Positions 13,660 to 26,015 of a stretch of 64,000 bases of DNA are shown piece by piece. Numbering within the stretch: position 1 is the stretch's first letter; every line of letters starts with the position of its first letter. Source of the DNA: Haemonchus contortus (taxonomy: Eukaryota; Nematoda; Chromadorea; Rhabditida; Trichostrongylidae); contig LS997562.1 in NCBI GenBank assembly GCA_000469685.2, positions 36,988,345 to 37,052,344 of the forward strand. The letters are read 5' to 3'. The position numbers and the translations under genes were made by a program. Under the pieces are notes generated by a model. That model saw nothing but the letters and a program-made list of their open reading frames with translations. It ran no database searches and had not been told where the DNA came from.

Positions 13660-13930
13660 AGGGGAAGCATGGATTTGAAGAGTGTTTATAAGGCGAGGGC
13701 AAGCGGGATCTCGGTAGTGTGCGGGATAAAAGCACGGTTTCAACGTGCTCGAGTAGCAAAACCACGGGTTCGAATCCCGTCTGAGGCAGAAGTTTTGTGC
13801 ACAACTCGCCAACTTGGTAGAATCCGAATTGAGTTACACAAAGAATCGGTCCTTGCTGTAAGGCTGATGGATGTTGAACTCATTGGCATGCCCTGTAGCG
13901 AGACAACTAACTAGGAATCGCCGCTCATCG
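13660..13930 (+). repeat. tRNA-like SINE element with a clear box B
   Basis: ACGGGTTCGAATCCCGT at about 13765 is a perfect T-arm (box B) with a 5-bp stem, preceded by GGATCTCGGTAGTG as a weak box A. The flanks cannot be folded into a full acceptor stem, so this is a tRNA-derived repeat rather than a working tRNA gene. The 3' body differs from copies 1 and 2, so it may belong to another subfamily. Confidence 0.45.
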
Positions 13931-14707
13931 AGTACATCGCTACACATCCAGCTTGCAACCGTACAAACTCACGTTCTGGATGTAATGTCTCTGAAGGTTG
14001 CCTCATCTCACTTACTGTCAGTGTATGTAGTTGAATAATCTGTGGGACCTTTATCTATAAAACTAATTTCCTAAAACTCTACAACTTCACAAGAAGGAAA
14101 GAAAACAAGTGAAACGCCAAACAATCAAAGGCAGTCACAAAACAGCAAAAATCATCATCGGTGAGGTTATTGCAAAGCTTGTAAGGCAACGGAGAGGAAA
14201 CAGTGGCTTGTGAACAAATGAATTTGAATGAATAACTTGATTGATACAATACAGGACTTTTGTGAAACACCAAAAAGTCTTTTGGGAAAATTAAGAAGCC
14301 AAGTAAAGAAGCAGTAACAAGGGTTCAGAGATACATATTTTCCTTAAAGGCAGTGTTTACAATGAGTTAGTGGGCGGATCGGAGAAAGATCGTAGTGGAT
14401 AATTGTCTCAAATCTTTGAAACGATTGCCAACGAAGAAGAAAAGAAACACGAGAAGGGACACAGGCGCTGTTTCGATTATGATCAGCGATTACAACAGAA
14501 CTGGAGGTGTAGCTATTCGCTAAACTCCTTTTGCTTTAAAGCCAACATTGTTACCTCACGATAGAGTTTGATCCACTCGATTTAAAGAAACAAAAGTTGA
14601 AAGAAAAGATAACTGGAATTTGATCGGGACATTCTGTAAAATTCTGACTTTCCTCATGTGCAGGAACGTCAATTATAACAACTTAAACAACAACAAATAA
14701 CAAACAT

Positions 14708-17549
14708 TCAAGCACACTTTTTGATTTCAAGCCAAAGGATAAGCAATGGGAAACTGGCCACGGTGTATAGATAAGCTTTCCTAACGGCTGGAACATAAAG
14801 AGGTGCCACAAGCGCTGCAACGAAGCAGATGGTTGGTGGAACAGTTCGGAAGATCGACACTGACGGTTCGTTTAACGACACTGGATCAGGAAATTCGCCT
14901 GTTTCATGGAAGCGGTCCAGAAGTCTGCAATTACGAAAGAGATTCGACAAAAGGCACGACTTTCATCTTCTACATCAATCGCCGTATAATGTAACACACT
15001 TGTCTTTCTCCCCGTATGCTTTGAGTGTCCATTCCTGCAGTTCCTTACGACTCTTTGGCATCTCCTTTGCCGGATATCTTTTCAAATGGATGCTGAGCGT
15101 TCTCCCAGCCAGTCCGCCGCAACAGAATTCGAACATATTTGGAGCGAGGCCACGGCGTTTTGGTAGCCTTCAAAAGTCCAACGCTTTGACATTAATGAGG
15201 ATTTCTACCCAATAAAAAATCTCTAATTGGCGGGCGAATCAATCAGAAAGAATTCGACTGAGAATCACGGAGGCATTATTTAGCGCTATTTTAAGAAACG
15301 TTTATATCAGCTGAAGACAATAAACATGACGAAATTTTGGAAAACCCTCGTAGCAGGAATCGGGATCCCTCACCGAAATCAGTGGCTTTTTAAGCTGATT
15401 ACGTCAGCGGTAGGGTTTCATGTTTCAGTTTTCAAGGGCATACTGGGTGCATTGAGGATCTCATAACAAGTTATGTAGAGATATACCTTGTCTGACCATA
15501 TCCAATGGTTACGTCATAAACTGCATCCAAAGTTTCCAATCTCTCTAAGGCCATAAATAGACCACCAACACGAGGGCAAAGCACATTCTTCAACTCTGGT
15601 ATTCCCTAAATTGATTGAAAAACTTTCAGCATTCAATGCTCTCTGATTTGCTCTATTTCCATCCTTTAGTTTTTAACTTGTTAGCCGGAACGAGAAAAGT
15701 ATTAAATTACTACATAATTTTGGCATAGATTACCTTTCTTTGGCAGAACTCTCGACTGGCAAGAATGTTTTCCTTTCGTTTGTATGAAAATCTGGAATTC
15801 ATGTGAAGAAATTGAAAGAAAACAAAGAAAACAGCGTTTTAACTTTTCGAAAATTCATTCCAAAAAAAAAACGAAAAGGCTGATGGCTTACAAGTTTCTT
15901 ACCTTGTACCTTCTGGAAAAATAAGTAGCCAGAACTTTTCATTCAAAGAGTCCAACCAAGCGAGCTGCTTCAACACGGGTGAACTCAAAAACTCGCCATA
16001 TCGACGAACATATATGTAGCCACGCTGGAACAATGCCATATCCTTTACCCTATTAGAAATACAAGTAGAATAGAACTGTTGTAGTAAAATGTGCAGTGAA
16101 CTAGTGCGCCCGCAAGCGGGTGCAGCCGCTGCCACCATCACCACGGAATATTGCGCATACTTTAGAAAACTCTTTTTCACAGTTTTTCAAGAAGTGATTA
16201 GTCAGATTTGTCACAAACCTGGAAGATATACCACCCAAAAAGGGGTACGAAATGGATAACGTGTTTCACCATTACACGGAAGCCAGCTTCATTACCATGT
16301 GGCCCTTGGCGTTCGGCCAACATTACCGCTACTGCCCAGTCCACTGAAACCGGATAGAATACAACGAAATCAACAATCAGATGAAATTGACTTTAAGCTT
16401 ACCGTCACTTTGGTGGTTTGCTAGGACGAGTGCACTTTCAGGTTCTCGCATCATTTGCTGGAAATCGCCGTACAGCTTCAGCTGAAGTCAGTAAATAATG
16501 ACAAAGTTGATTGAGGGGGTACGTTTTATGTTTCTTCATTCTTATCAAAGTCTTTCGTCCGTTTCTTTGCCGGATACAAGCCAACCTTAGAACGCAAGTT
16601 CTTAAAAATTTTGTCGTGGCAAAGTTTTTGCCACAACAAAGTTTTTAAGAACGGGGCAAAAAACGGGCAATGATAAAAGTGGTTTGGCCGGTCCTTCAAA
16701 CAGAGACCTAATCAATCCCATCTAATTCAATCCAGCTTTCACATCTACCTTCACTTCATACTCACCCTCGTGTAGCGGTGAGCTGGTATTGGGCTCTGAT
16801 ATGACAGATGGAATGTTAGTGATACACTGATTGCCCCTTTAGACCCCAACTACACCGACTCCTGAGTCCCAGGGTTTCCTCAATTGAGCACCACAATTCA
16901 ACAACCATATTGGCTCCTTCCAGCTTGAAGGCAGTTGGCTGTCCATAGACGAGTGGCACCTCACTAGCTGCAGAAAGCGAACTAGCATTCTACATGGTTC
17001 AACCTTATGCGCTACCGTCACGAATGATCCAGGAATGCTCTTTTTCATGGTAGGAGTTTTGCTTGATTCATTAGTCAGCTCTACCACTTTAAAAACAGGT
17101 GTGATGCGGCGCAAGGTCATTAAGGATGTAGAACTTGGCAAATTTTGAACTACCCATGATGGGTTTTTTGCAATAAACTATATGACAGGTGCCCTTGACC
17201 GAAAACACTATTAATCGATGAAAAATGAACTTTGAACTTAGAAAAAGAAAGAATGGTAGTAACGCACCTGCACTCCGGAGATATTTTCAAACACAAACAA
17301 GCACAACCTCATGTAGGCTCTATAGAGTGTGTTGTCCAACACCTGAAACAATTTAAACATCTAGGATCTCGAACCCTTAATAACTCCAAACATTGTTTTG
17401 CTAACCTGGGTAACTTTCCTTGGCACAACCCACGACACAGCACCAATTCCGAGAGATGCTGTGGCGAAAGGAACCATCGAAAAGGATAACAGACAACAAG
17501 GAACGGTAGCCCGTATTTCGTCCACCAAAACTAAGGCTGATAGTATCAT
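14708..17549 (-). CDS. AGPAT5: Lysophosphatidic acid acyltransferase, AGPAT5-like, 9 exons
   Basis: Exons in coding order: 17549-17406, 17342-17268, 16481-16403, 16343-16219, 16024-15903, 15791-15734, 15605-15487, 15167-15000, 14924-14708. Every junction is GT-AG with matching phase, giving 368 aa; human AGPAT5 has 364. It is predicted to transfer an acyl chain to lysophosphatidic acid (or a related lysophospholipid) in ER or mitochondrial membrane, making phosphatidic acid. Seen: an N-terminal hydrophobic segment (about 13-42), catalytic NHQSDVD with H96 and D101, the GYIYVRR block (about 143-149), FPEGTR at 177-182, LDAVYDVTIGY (about 228-238), a RFHETGEFP motif near 302-310, and two C-terminal hydrophobic segments. 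FENISGVQ near 66-73 also matches AGPAT5. Both acyltransferase motifs are intact, so an active enzyme is expected. The alternative is the closely related LCLAT1-type family. The upstream neighbour on the same strand is the MFSD13A-like gene, 2.9 kb away. Confidence 0.88.
16598..16652. repeat. Intronic inverted repeat (26-bp arms, 3-nt loop)
   Basis: GTTCTTAAAAATTTTGTCGT... at 16598-16623 pairs with 16627-16652 with two mismatches. It lies in intron 2 of the acyltransferase gene. The 3-nt loop is shorter than usual for a microRNA precursor. Confidence 0.7.
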
Positions 17550-17562
17550 GCTACCTGAAACT
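17550..17562 (-). promoter_or_regulatory. Probable trans-splice acceptor before the acyltransferase ATG
   Basis: On the minus strand, AGTTTCAG ends at base 17555, five bases before the ATG at 17549. This is the usual spacing of a nematode spliced-leader acceptor and supports the chosen start. Confidence 0.6.
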
Positions 17563-20457
17563 TAAGAGAGGCAATATTGCGATGACGTTATGTAAGTCAA
17601 AAATATGTTCGGCTGCGTTATGGTCAACATAACATACTCTACACTATAAATATAGTGCTTCGATGACAAAGAAAGTGAGTAAAAGGAAATGCTGGGACTC
17701 GAGCTAGAGCGTGAAAGAGCCTTTATGTTTAAAAGTGAAGGAGAACATAAGAAGAAATCGAATCGCAGAATCGCAGAAGAAAGGAACCGCATACGACGCA
17801 GTGAGGATAAGTTCAGGGAGAAAGGAAAACGTTGGAGGAATGTGGCGTTGGGGGCTAAAAAAACACTTTATTGCATCATTTATCAATGTGCTATTAGTTT
17901 TAAATGACGAGTTGACGCACCTGCACATGTACAGTAGGGCTCAAAAGTATTCGGCCAAGCGCTTTTTCGGCTGTAACTTTTTTCTCAGTGGAGCAAATCG
18001 TATGACATTTGGATATCTTTAACTGAAGATATTTAAAACTATCCAACTTTTTCACTGCAAAGGAGCAATGTCCACATAACTAACATGAAGGTGTTTGCAG
18101 AGTATGCTGAAAGCAAGTTTGTGACGTCTGCAGTTATTCGCACCTTATTTGCGTTTTTCTCCTCTAGTTTGTCCGACATTAGCGCTCGTACACTTTGGAC
18201 ATGGCAAAAAGGAATGCAATCCGAGAAGCAGCAATGCATGTGTTTTCAGTTGGTTTTGATTTCAAGCTCTCCGGGATATTTGGAGTGTGACCAAAGTGCA
18301 GGTAAATAGTAGTGAATATTCACAATACACCCATGCTACTCTTATCAGAATTTCGCATGATTAGATCCAGTAAGGAAGAAGTTACGACTGAAAGTACGAC
18401 TGAAGAAGCATTTGGCCGGATAGATACTTTTGAGCGCTACAGTATATCAGAAGATATGGATCAAACCCTATACAATGACTTTTACTACCTCAGCGATGCA
18501 CTTTCTTCTCATCAGGAGAGTCTGATACCAGCTGGCTGAGCGTTGGGCGAGGCACTGCCCGACATTTTATTAAGGGTCCAAAGATACAGCAGCACTACGC
18601 TGCTATTATTTGTCCAACTTTGTTTCAAGACGTGAGATTTATTTCTTAAGATAGAGAGGTTCCTTATTAGAATGACTTGTTAACGATCGTGAAGGCTAAG
18701 TGAAGAAGTGTACCTTTTTTGTGAAATCCAAAACAAGCTATAACAGCCTTCTTCACTCGGCATCCATGGCAACCTCTCCTATAGCGAGGTCTCAGCCAGA
18801 ACTCAGACTGAGATAATATTACACGGACAGCTGGCTAAGAGCTTATCGCATCTCGTATTTGCTCGTGGTAGTGGCAGGTTGGCAGAACCACTGCTTTAGC
18901 CATCTTGGATAGTCAACGAGTAAGATGGTGTGAGCGGCCTGTATCGTTCGATTCGATTGCAGAGGTTATGGTATTTTGATATATGAAGAAATTGAAGTGG
19001 TAGTGATCGAACCACGAAATAGGATCACATTTAGGGGAAGATGGGTGATTACGTCGAAGGAGGATCGTTGCTACTCTCGATAGTTCATTTTCTAACCAGA
19101 TCTCTTTCCGAGCACTTTTCCCCGCACCAGCCTCATTCATTATTCCCCTTGTCAGCTACGCAACTTTTCCATCGTGCATATGTTCAACTGGTTTTGGCTG
19201 TGCACAGTCCTGGGCACGTGACTAAAAATGATAATTTCCATCGACGGCCTATTTTTCATGAGGATTTGAACGAACTTACGTGGTGGCATATGACTAGTTT
19301 CGCCCTTTCACAAAAAAAAGTGTTCAACATCGATCAATGGTCGCATCTGTGGTGAACATTTCAAGGCTTGGCCATCTAACCGCCTTCAGCCCCTTTACAC
19401 AGAACCCGATGATTTCGATCGATATAAAATTCGTTGTCGCTCGAAAGCACTTCAACAGGCATTCCACAGTAGGAGTTTTATCCTATACCACTTGCTGTGC
19501 GGCAAGACAGAGAAGTTTGATGCTGGAGCACGCTACAATCCTTGCCATTTGATCAATACCGATCGAACTCACAGTAACGGAAACCCCACAGTTCATCATC
19601 TACTCGTATAACTTCACACCCTCTAAGATTAAGGAAAGGCGTCTAAATATTCGAGACAGACATAGGTGACGGACATTGGCAGAACTTAAACAGCTTTTCG
19701 ATTAGCGATCAATTCCATCCGATGACCCTGATGAAGTTTTCACTGCCTTTTAGCTGCGATTGTGATCTTTACATCAAGTAACCAGTAATATAAGAAACAG
19801 TCAAGAGGCCTACACGATGAGCTGTTGCTCAGATGAAGCAGTGGTGCTGTCCTTTTTTTTTTACAAAAGTCACTCATGAAAAAGGAAAGTCTGAAAGCGA
19901 TCATCCAGCATAGATGGAAGAAGATCGAAAAAAAAGATTCTCAGCAATGCAAGAGGGAGGCATCAAGAGGGGCAATATATAGCTCAATAGCTCGGATAAT
20001 CACACCAAATGACCATTGAGGAAAATACTTGTGTACAATCACCAACAATATTTATCCAACAGTTAACAAGGCAAAAAAGAATGTATAAATACTATCACAA
20101 AAAAACTTGACAAAAGTTGTTATTAACATAAGCAAGCAGTTATAAAAGTGAACAACAGTAATCGATATCACATTGAAATGGTAAGATTCAAAGCTTTAAT
20201 CAGCTATCGACTAATACTTTACATTATAGAAGAGGTATACCAAATGATATCTAAGTAATGGGCAAATCTTATTAGTATGAAATCGCTAGTTATAAACCGA
20301 CTGTGAATTTAACAAAACCATCGAAGCCTAGAACAGTAAGTAAGGCTACGCCAAAAACTATTCACACCTATAAAAATGAAGTGTAAGTAATTCGAATTGA
20401 AGCCTAACAAATAAACAACACACCGCTAGACCTTGTTGAAGTAGCCGTGCACATTAT
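17563..20457. other. Spacer between the acyltransferase and MFSD13A-like genes
   Basis: No gene was recognised. The small open frames near 17.7, 18.1-18.5 and 19.0-19.5 kb overlap in several frames and have no family resemblance. A TcMar-like repeat end may lie near 17.93 kb. The MFSD13A-like 3' UTR should occupy the part below 20458. Confidence 0.45.
17931..18005 (+). mobile_element. Possible terminal end of a Tc1/mariner-like repeat
   Basis: ACAGTAGGGCTCAAAAGTAT followed by TCGGCC and a GGCTGTAAC segment resembles the terminal inverted repeats of Tc1/mariner-type elements. I did not find the matching inverted end nearby, and no transposase is visible, so this is at most a solo end or a degraded MITE. 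Confidence 0.2.
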
Positions 20458-23400
20458 TCAAATGTTTTCCGGTGGTTTTACTACATGTTTGTTCTTAAGA
20501 GAATACGATTTAAAAACGTAATATTGTAGTCCACCAAGGATTATGGGTGTCGTTAGTAAGACTGTCCGCATCGCAGTTGCAAGCTCAGCCGATGGTTGCT
20601 TTGACGTAATGTAATCCTGTAAACCATGTTTCAACCTAAGAAAGCGTCTAATGAAATCTAGAGAACCTTTTCGATAAACTGGCTGCTAACTTAAAGATTT
20701 TGCAGTAAAAGCAATGTAGAACTCACACTGTACCCGTAGTTATTCAGTATGTAAACTACAAGAACTGGTGCTACCGATTGAGCTGGTTTGACAAACAGCG
20801 CATTCAAGCTGAATACTAAAGAAGACAGCCCAGACCTGAAAGAAATTTTTGTTACGGTAAATGTGAATCCTGCCAAATCAGCATGAAGAACAGAAAGTCT
20901 ATTTAGTACTAATCCTAGGGATTTATTAACTTCCATAGTGAACCGAATCCCCAAAATAGCTTGCTGATGAGCTTTTCATGGAATCTTGCGGGGAGGTGTA
21001 CTGCTGCTGCCACATGAACTTCCCACCGGCTGAATTCGTTCATGTTGAGCATGTTTCATTGCTCGTGACCAGCCAAATGTATAGGGGTGGTAAGAAAAAT
21101 GGAATCTCCTGCCAACCACTAAAATTCATTGCAAAACCAGAAATAGATCTACAATTGAAAGTGTATGTTGTCTCGGTTGAACCGTGGCGTCCTTTTTCCC
21201 AAACTGTTCCTGTTGAAAACCATCTCACTCTTCAGCACTGTGGTAATAACTTAAAAATGGAGGTCAGACCTTCTCGAATGTCTCTTCGCATCATCATCTA
21301 TGAAATCCGAAATGACTATGTTAAACAACGGTGCGGCTGAATGGACTGTGATGCTGAAAAAGACTATGAACTATGAAAAGTAACGTCACGTGCTCTCGGA
21401 AGGTTAGCTCCGAAATAAACTTACCTATCAATAAGCATGAAAACCATGACTAGATAAGGACTATCTATGAAAAAGAATATTATGCCAGAAAGTGCAGAAA
21501 CAGCGTAGCTCATCATAAGAATCCGATATGCTCCATTTTTAGCAACAACACGTTCATTTAGTATAAGAAGTATCTTCAAAACATACATCAGGAAAGTTAA
21601 CTCACAATACGGTGAAGATTGAGTAAGTACCTGAGGGCCAAGTGTGAGAACGCCATAGAACAAACTTAACCGTAACGATCCTTTTGCGAGAATGCTTTGA
21701 GGAATAAGCAATTCAGTAGCTGTCGAAGCAAAATTCATGTGTGCAACGCTCCTAAATCCTCTGAATTTTTCAACAGAACATATTACTGATGAAAGAAGGT
21801 TTAGAGCTATGCACCCTTCATCTTTTAATAACGGCTGAAAGAAAAAGTTGTCTCCCGGAGCTGCTCTGGGAACACATTGAGCGAGCTGCTCCGGTAGACT
21901 TTTGAGGTACCTTTTGAAGCTAATTTCGACGAGTTTCATTCGCAAAAAAAAATTCACGAAATTTATTTTATTCGACTTGCCTGCCCAAAAGTTCCACTAC
22001 TTACCTAGCAGTATGTATGAAATTTGTGGCGATAATTGCAATAAAATCTTTTTCACGGGAAATCTCCTTCATGGCGATCCACATAGATCCAACTTCTTTT
22101 CTAGAAAAGTTAAAATTGAGTCAAATAAACTTGGTACTCTCAGACATACTTTTTCAGAGCAGATGATCCTGGCCCATCAACGTCATCATCGGCCATAAGA
22201 AGACTGTCCTTCTCTACGTTATAGGGTAAGCTTGGTCTAAGTGATCCTGCGACCATGAAGCAGAAAAGCGCTATGAAGGCAACAGCTACAGTAATCAATT
22301 GAAAAGCCCAAAAAATCTGAAGCAAAGAAGTCAGTTATCTCGAGATTTCCGGGGAGTCTTGCTACAACGAACAAACAAACCTCAAGGCTATGGCTCAGTT
22401 TTTCTGTAACCGCTATTATGTTAACAGACGCTAGAATACTGATCTGGCTGTATTTCATTGCTGAAACCCGCAGTCCTGGCTCTTTGGTTGAATCGGCGAA
22501 TAAGGCACTCCATGATACTCCGAGAGCACTGAAAATGATTCCGTTTTTCAGCTGGACAGGAATGGTGAGAAAAAAAAGAAAAACAGGCCAAAATTATTAG
22601 TTTTTGAAGAGTAGCACCCACGATAACATACAAACAGCTTATTACCTGAAAAAAGCATCATACAAGAAAAGGGACACAATAAGGTGGATGCCCTCTAGCG
22701 ACGATCCCTCGGACCATGGCACCCACATGAACACGAAGGATGTAACCATAAATGGAGCAAATGTACGAATAACCCGTGTACGCGAATTCAGCCACGAACC
22801 TGGCTTGTCCTGAATTTAAATGGAAATAACAAATCCTTGACTCTTCAAAAACAGGAAGACTTTACATCAACAGGGGTCTTCGAAGAGTTTCTGTAAGGTA
22901 TGTTTTATCGTTTTATTGTTAGGCTAGTCAGATGTCAGCTGGCCTTTTAGGATGGGAAGGTCTTAACTTGTCTCAGTTCAGATCAAAAGTGGTTTGGAGA
23001 GACACAACGAAACCAAATTGAATTAGGAGCTGATACATTGTAACTAGAATTCACATACAACTATCGAAAATAGATCAACTTAGAAACCTGTAAGTATCCA
23101 AAAAGAGGGTCGTTGATAGCATTCCAGAACATGAAGAGCGTCTGAGCAATATTAAACCACATGTTGGGAACGTGAAAGACGTTCAGATATACTTTGACGT
23201 AGTAAAACATAAACATAGTCTGAACAAAAAAATATCTCTGAGTGTATGATATGAAAAGAAACCTCACCAATTTCTAATAAGCTATCGCAATAGTCTTTAC
23301 TTGACAATACACTTCAGATATCTAACCCAAAAAGGACTAAAACACTGTTGTCGATTCAACCAAAAATTTCTGGATCAAAATTTAGCAGCCTTCACAGGGC

Positions 23401-24174
23401 TCTACCGACTATGCAACCTCCTGCCCTCCGTTTAGGAAGGTAGGTATATCACCCTCAGTTCGAGGGTGATGTAGCTACCTTTGAAGATCATATCAAGAAC
23501 TTTCTACCTAAAAATCACTTAAATGATCACACGATCTAAAACAGGAAAGATGGTGATATATGGTTGTGCTCTCGAGAAAAACTAGCTGAACTTCATCCCT
23601 AACTTCGTCGGCTTCGATGAACTGAGTGAAAATAAGCGCAAGTTCCTATAAAGCTCTTCTGATAACTTCTTTGGTTAGAGGTTTTGATGATGGAAATGAT
23701 TGCTCCCCTAGAGCTTTCGACCTCCACAACTTTAAAGGTCATACTAGTCCATGCTCTTGTTAAGAAATAAACATGATTTATGTTTGCTTTTAAATCCAGT
23801 GTCGTTTAGTACGTCTAATTACTAAAGACACCTCTACTTCTTATCGGTACATCCCCGTTTCTGTATCTATCCTCGTTTTACATTTGTATGCAGTCTTCCG
23901 GTTCTTGCAAGAATTACAGTAGTTTACATGCTTTTCTTCTGCCCAAATAAATCGAATTAAATTTTACCCACCTGCATAAGGCTGAGTGAAAATTGCCCAC
24001 ATGCTATAGCGATGAGAGGATTGTCTGGACTAAATCTACTCCTGAAAAGAAACACGCTGTCCGAATCCCTACGGCACGATTACGTGTAAACCATATCCTT
24101 TTATAACTAAACTTCATTACTTATCAAAATCAAGTTCGGCCGAATGTTCTGACCAGTTTTGCCTACCTCAGCAT
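20458..24174 (-). CDS. MFSD13A: TMEM180/MFSD13A-like major facilitator protein, 11 exons
   Basis: Exons in coding order: 24174-24167, 24041-23972, 23219-23088, 22809-22646, 22528-22381, 22316-22150, about 21919-21631, 21573-21425, 21353-21270, 20835-20727, 20616-20458. Phases agree throughout and give about 492 aa; human MFSD13A has 517. Seen: FYYVKVYLNVFHV and FMFWNAINDPLFGYLQ (about 30-70), matching the family's YYVxxF...WNxxNDPLFG; then KPGSWLNSRTRVIR, ALFADSTKE, GPQILLILNERVVAKNGAYR, SDFIDDDAKRHSRR (human: TDLVDEDLVLNHRK) and LFVKPAQSVAPVLV (human: VTKPGQTFAPLLG). It is a multi-pass membrane protein whose human homologue has no established substrate. The start is an 8-nt coding exon (ATG CTG AG), chosen because it supplies the needed phase. 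The start of exon 7 is uncertain: 21919, 21910 and 21898 all keep frame. Confidence 0.86.
21574..21630 (-). other. 57-nt in-frame intron of the MFSD13A-like gene
   Basis: A GTACTT donor and a TTTTGAAG acceptor delimit 57 nt with no stop codon in frame, between GPQ and ILLILNER. Removing it restores continuity with the human family sequence. Retaining it would add 19 residues without a frameshift. Confidence 0.6.
23437..23481. repeat. Short intronic hairpin (20-bp arms)
   Basis: AAGGTAGGTATATCACCCTC and its near-complement ending at 23481 flank a 5-nt loop, with two mismatches. It lies in intron 2 of the MFSD13A-like gene. Confidence 0.7.
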
Positions 24175-25971
24175 CTTGTGCGGTCTTTGAACGCAATTAA
24201 TTCCACTTAATATGTTAACAGATCATCATCAGCACAACATGTTTGGAATATCAACGGCAACAGTCCGGAAACAGTTTTGTACAGAACTTCGAATTGGCCG
24301 CAATATCTCGTGTTGCGGACTTGTACTTTGACCACAGTTGTTCCATGCTTGTGGCTTATAAAGCGACCTGACCTTCAAAAACGCTTTCCGTTTGTTTATT
24401 AATTTTTCCAAACTTCACAAGTTCTTCTGTAGAGACAAAAGTAAGAGCTCCCATCTTCCGTCACCTGAGAAACCGCTTCTGCCACTCTGAAGCGGCGCAC
24501 CTTTCCCTGTTCGGGCTAGGGACGCAGAGCATCCAATTCGTTGCAGGACCTGCCTAATGCCGTTGCGCTGCGCAGCAACATTCCCTTGATTCCCGCTTGC
24601 TTCTCGGCATACCTTTCTTTTTTTCCTCACATTTCTTATGCCATAAACTTCTTTTTCCGTAATGAGGCTATATTTAGTTCTATGCAATTGTTCGCTGAAG
24701 CTTTTGATGATCAAATACTCTGCTGGACATATAAATACTTTACTGAGCGCCTTTAGTTTTACATTTTAGGTGAACGACATAACAGCTTGGGATACCTTTT
24801 AGTCATTATGATGCAGGATTGCTTTTCTGTCCCATGAAGCATAATTTTAGCTCTTAATCCAACTGTATCAAGTATTTTTTCTAAGCACCGGAGCTACACC
24901 ACAGAAAAGCTCAGTAATCTCACGCCTTCATCTACCTGCTCCGTAGTAGGTTGGCCTGCCATGGTTCCAATCCGATCCTCGGAAATCAAAGAATTGACAG
25001 AATTCAGAAATATTTCGAATCGCCTCAAGAAATCGTGTCCAAAGGACATAATATGAACTTTTAGACCTTCCGGAGGACCAAATCTGCAATGTGGTAGGGG
25101 CTTTCGTGACAGTTTCATGAACGAAATTAAATATGTTGTTCATATTAGACATTCAGTGGAATCAGTTACATGAATTTACCAGTATCGGAAATGTTTGTGG
25201 CATGTTATTCAATGTGAAGTACAGAATAGTTCTACTAATGAAGTCCACCTAGTCATGACTTAATTCAAGGCTAGGTAATCGGCATCTGCCAAAGGCAATC
25301 TCATGAAGCTAACAGATGCGCATAAACTATCAATCGAATCAAGCGCCCCAAATTACATGGAAGCTAGGCTTGGCAATGCGCCAGGGACCGCAGACGCAAC
25401 ACGCGCCTGGAAGATGCCGGTGCCATCGTTGCATGGCAACTCTTTGTCTTATTGGAGAAGTTTATTTTGATAGAGTGGTAATTTATTTAGCTTCCACATG
25501 CAGGTACTCCCACCGCTCGTGGCCATTTGCAAAATTATTCATCACTTTACTGTGAGTAAAAACATTGTCTGACAAAGTTTCTGTGACGATTTGGCATTTT
25601 TACAACGATATTAGGAATAGTTATTTTTATGTTGCGATTCTCATGTTATTAGATTCTCACTATGTTTAGCTTCATAGTGAGAAAAACTAAATTGCGCTCA
25701 TTTTCTTTGGATGCCTGGCTTATTTTTGCTCAAGAATTGGTCGCAAATATTTGCGTTTAAGTCTTTTTTTTACAATTTCATTGATATCTTATGGCCAGTG
25801 GTTGATAAGCTCATTATCAATAGTTTATTTATAAGTGTGGAGAAATAGTAAGTGAGTGTCTGACACCTTCGCACTTCTTATTCCCTGTATACGTGTAAAT
25901 AGGGGATCTTATTGTGTTCGAACGTTGATTTTTCTTTCTCCATAAAAACTTTGCAAGTGAAAAATCAATAA

Positions 25972-26015
25972 TCGCGCGAGACTCGAACTAATCGGCCACT
26001 CTGGCACCCGCCGCA
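25972..26015 (-). repeat. Truncated tRNA-like sequence
   Basis: On the minus strand, GGGTGCCAGAGTGGCCGATT is a good box A, followed after only a few bases by AGTTCGAGTCTCG, a good box B. The anticodon arm is missing, so it cannot be a working tRNA. It is probably a deleted tRNA pseudogene or SINE head. Confidence 0.4.

Larger units (their letters stand above)
7958..14707. other. Repeat-rich spacer between the Headcase and acyltransferase genes
   Basis: No protein-coding gene was recognised. The first part is probably the Headcase 3' UTR; an AATAAA occurs near 10001, which would imply a 3' UTR of about 2 kb, so it is uncertain. The rest holds GTCT/GTTT and GT microsatellites (about 9.37-9.55 kb) and SINE-like copies near 10.5, 11.65 and 13.7 kb. 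The long open frames around 8.1-8.8 kb overlap on both strands, lack splice sites and match nothing I know. Confidence 0.5.

Noticed and set aside
13700..13796. Possible tRNA gene
   Set aside because: The box B arm is perfect, but no matching acceptor stem or anticodon arm can be folded; treated as a SINE.
16839..17141. 100-codon minus-strand frame in the acyltransferase gene
   Set aside because: It is inside intron 2; the flanking exons join in phase and match the AGPAT5 family directly.
21421..21957. Single 178-codon minus-strand exon
   Set aside because: Its last third is separated by a 57-nt GT-AG intron that happens to keep the frame; homology to the MFSD13A family is restored only when it is removed.
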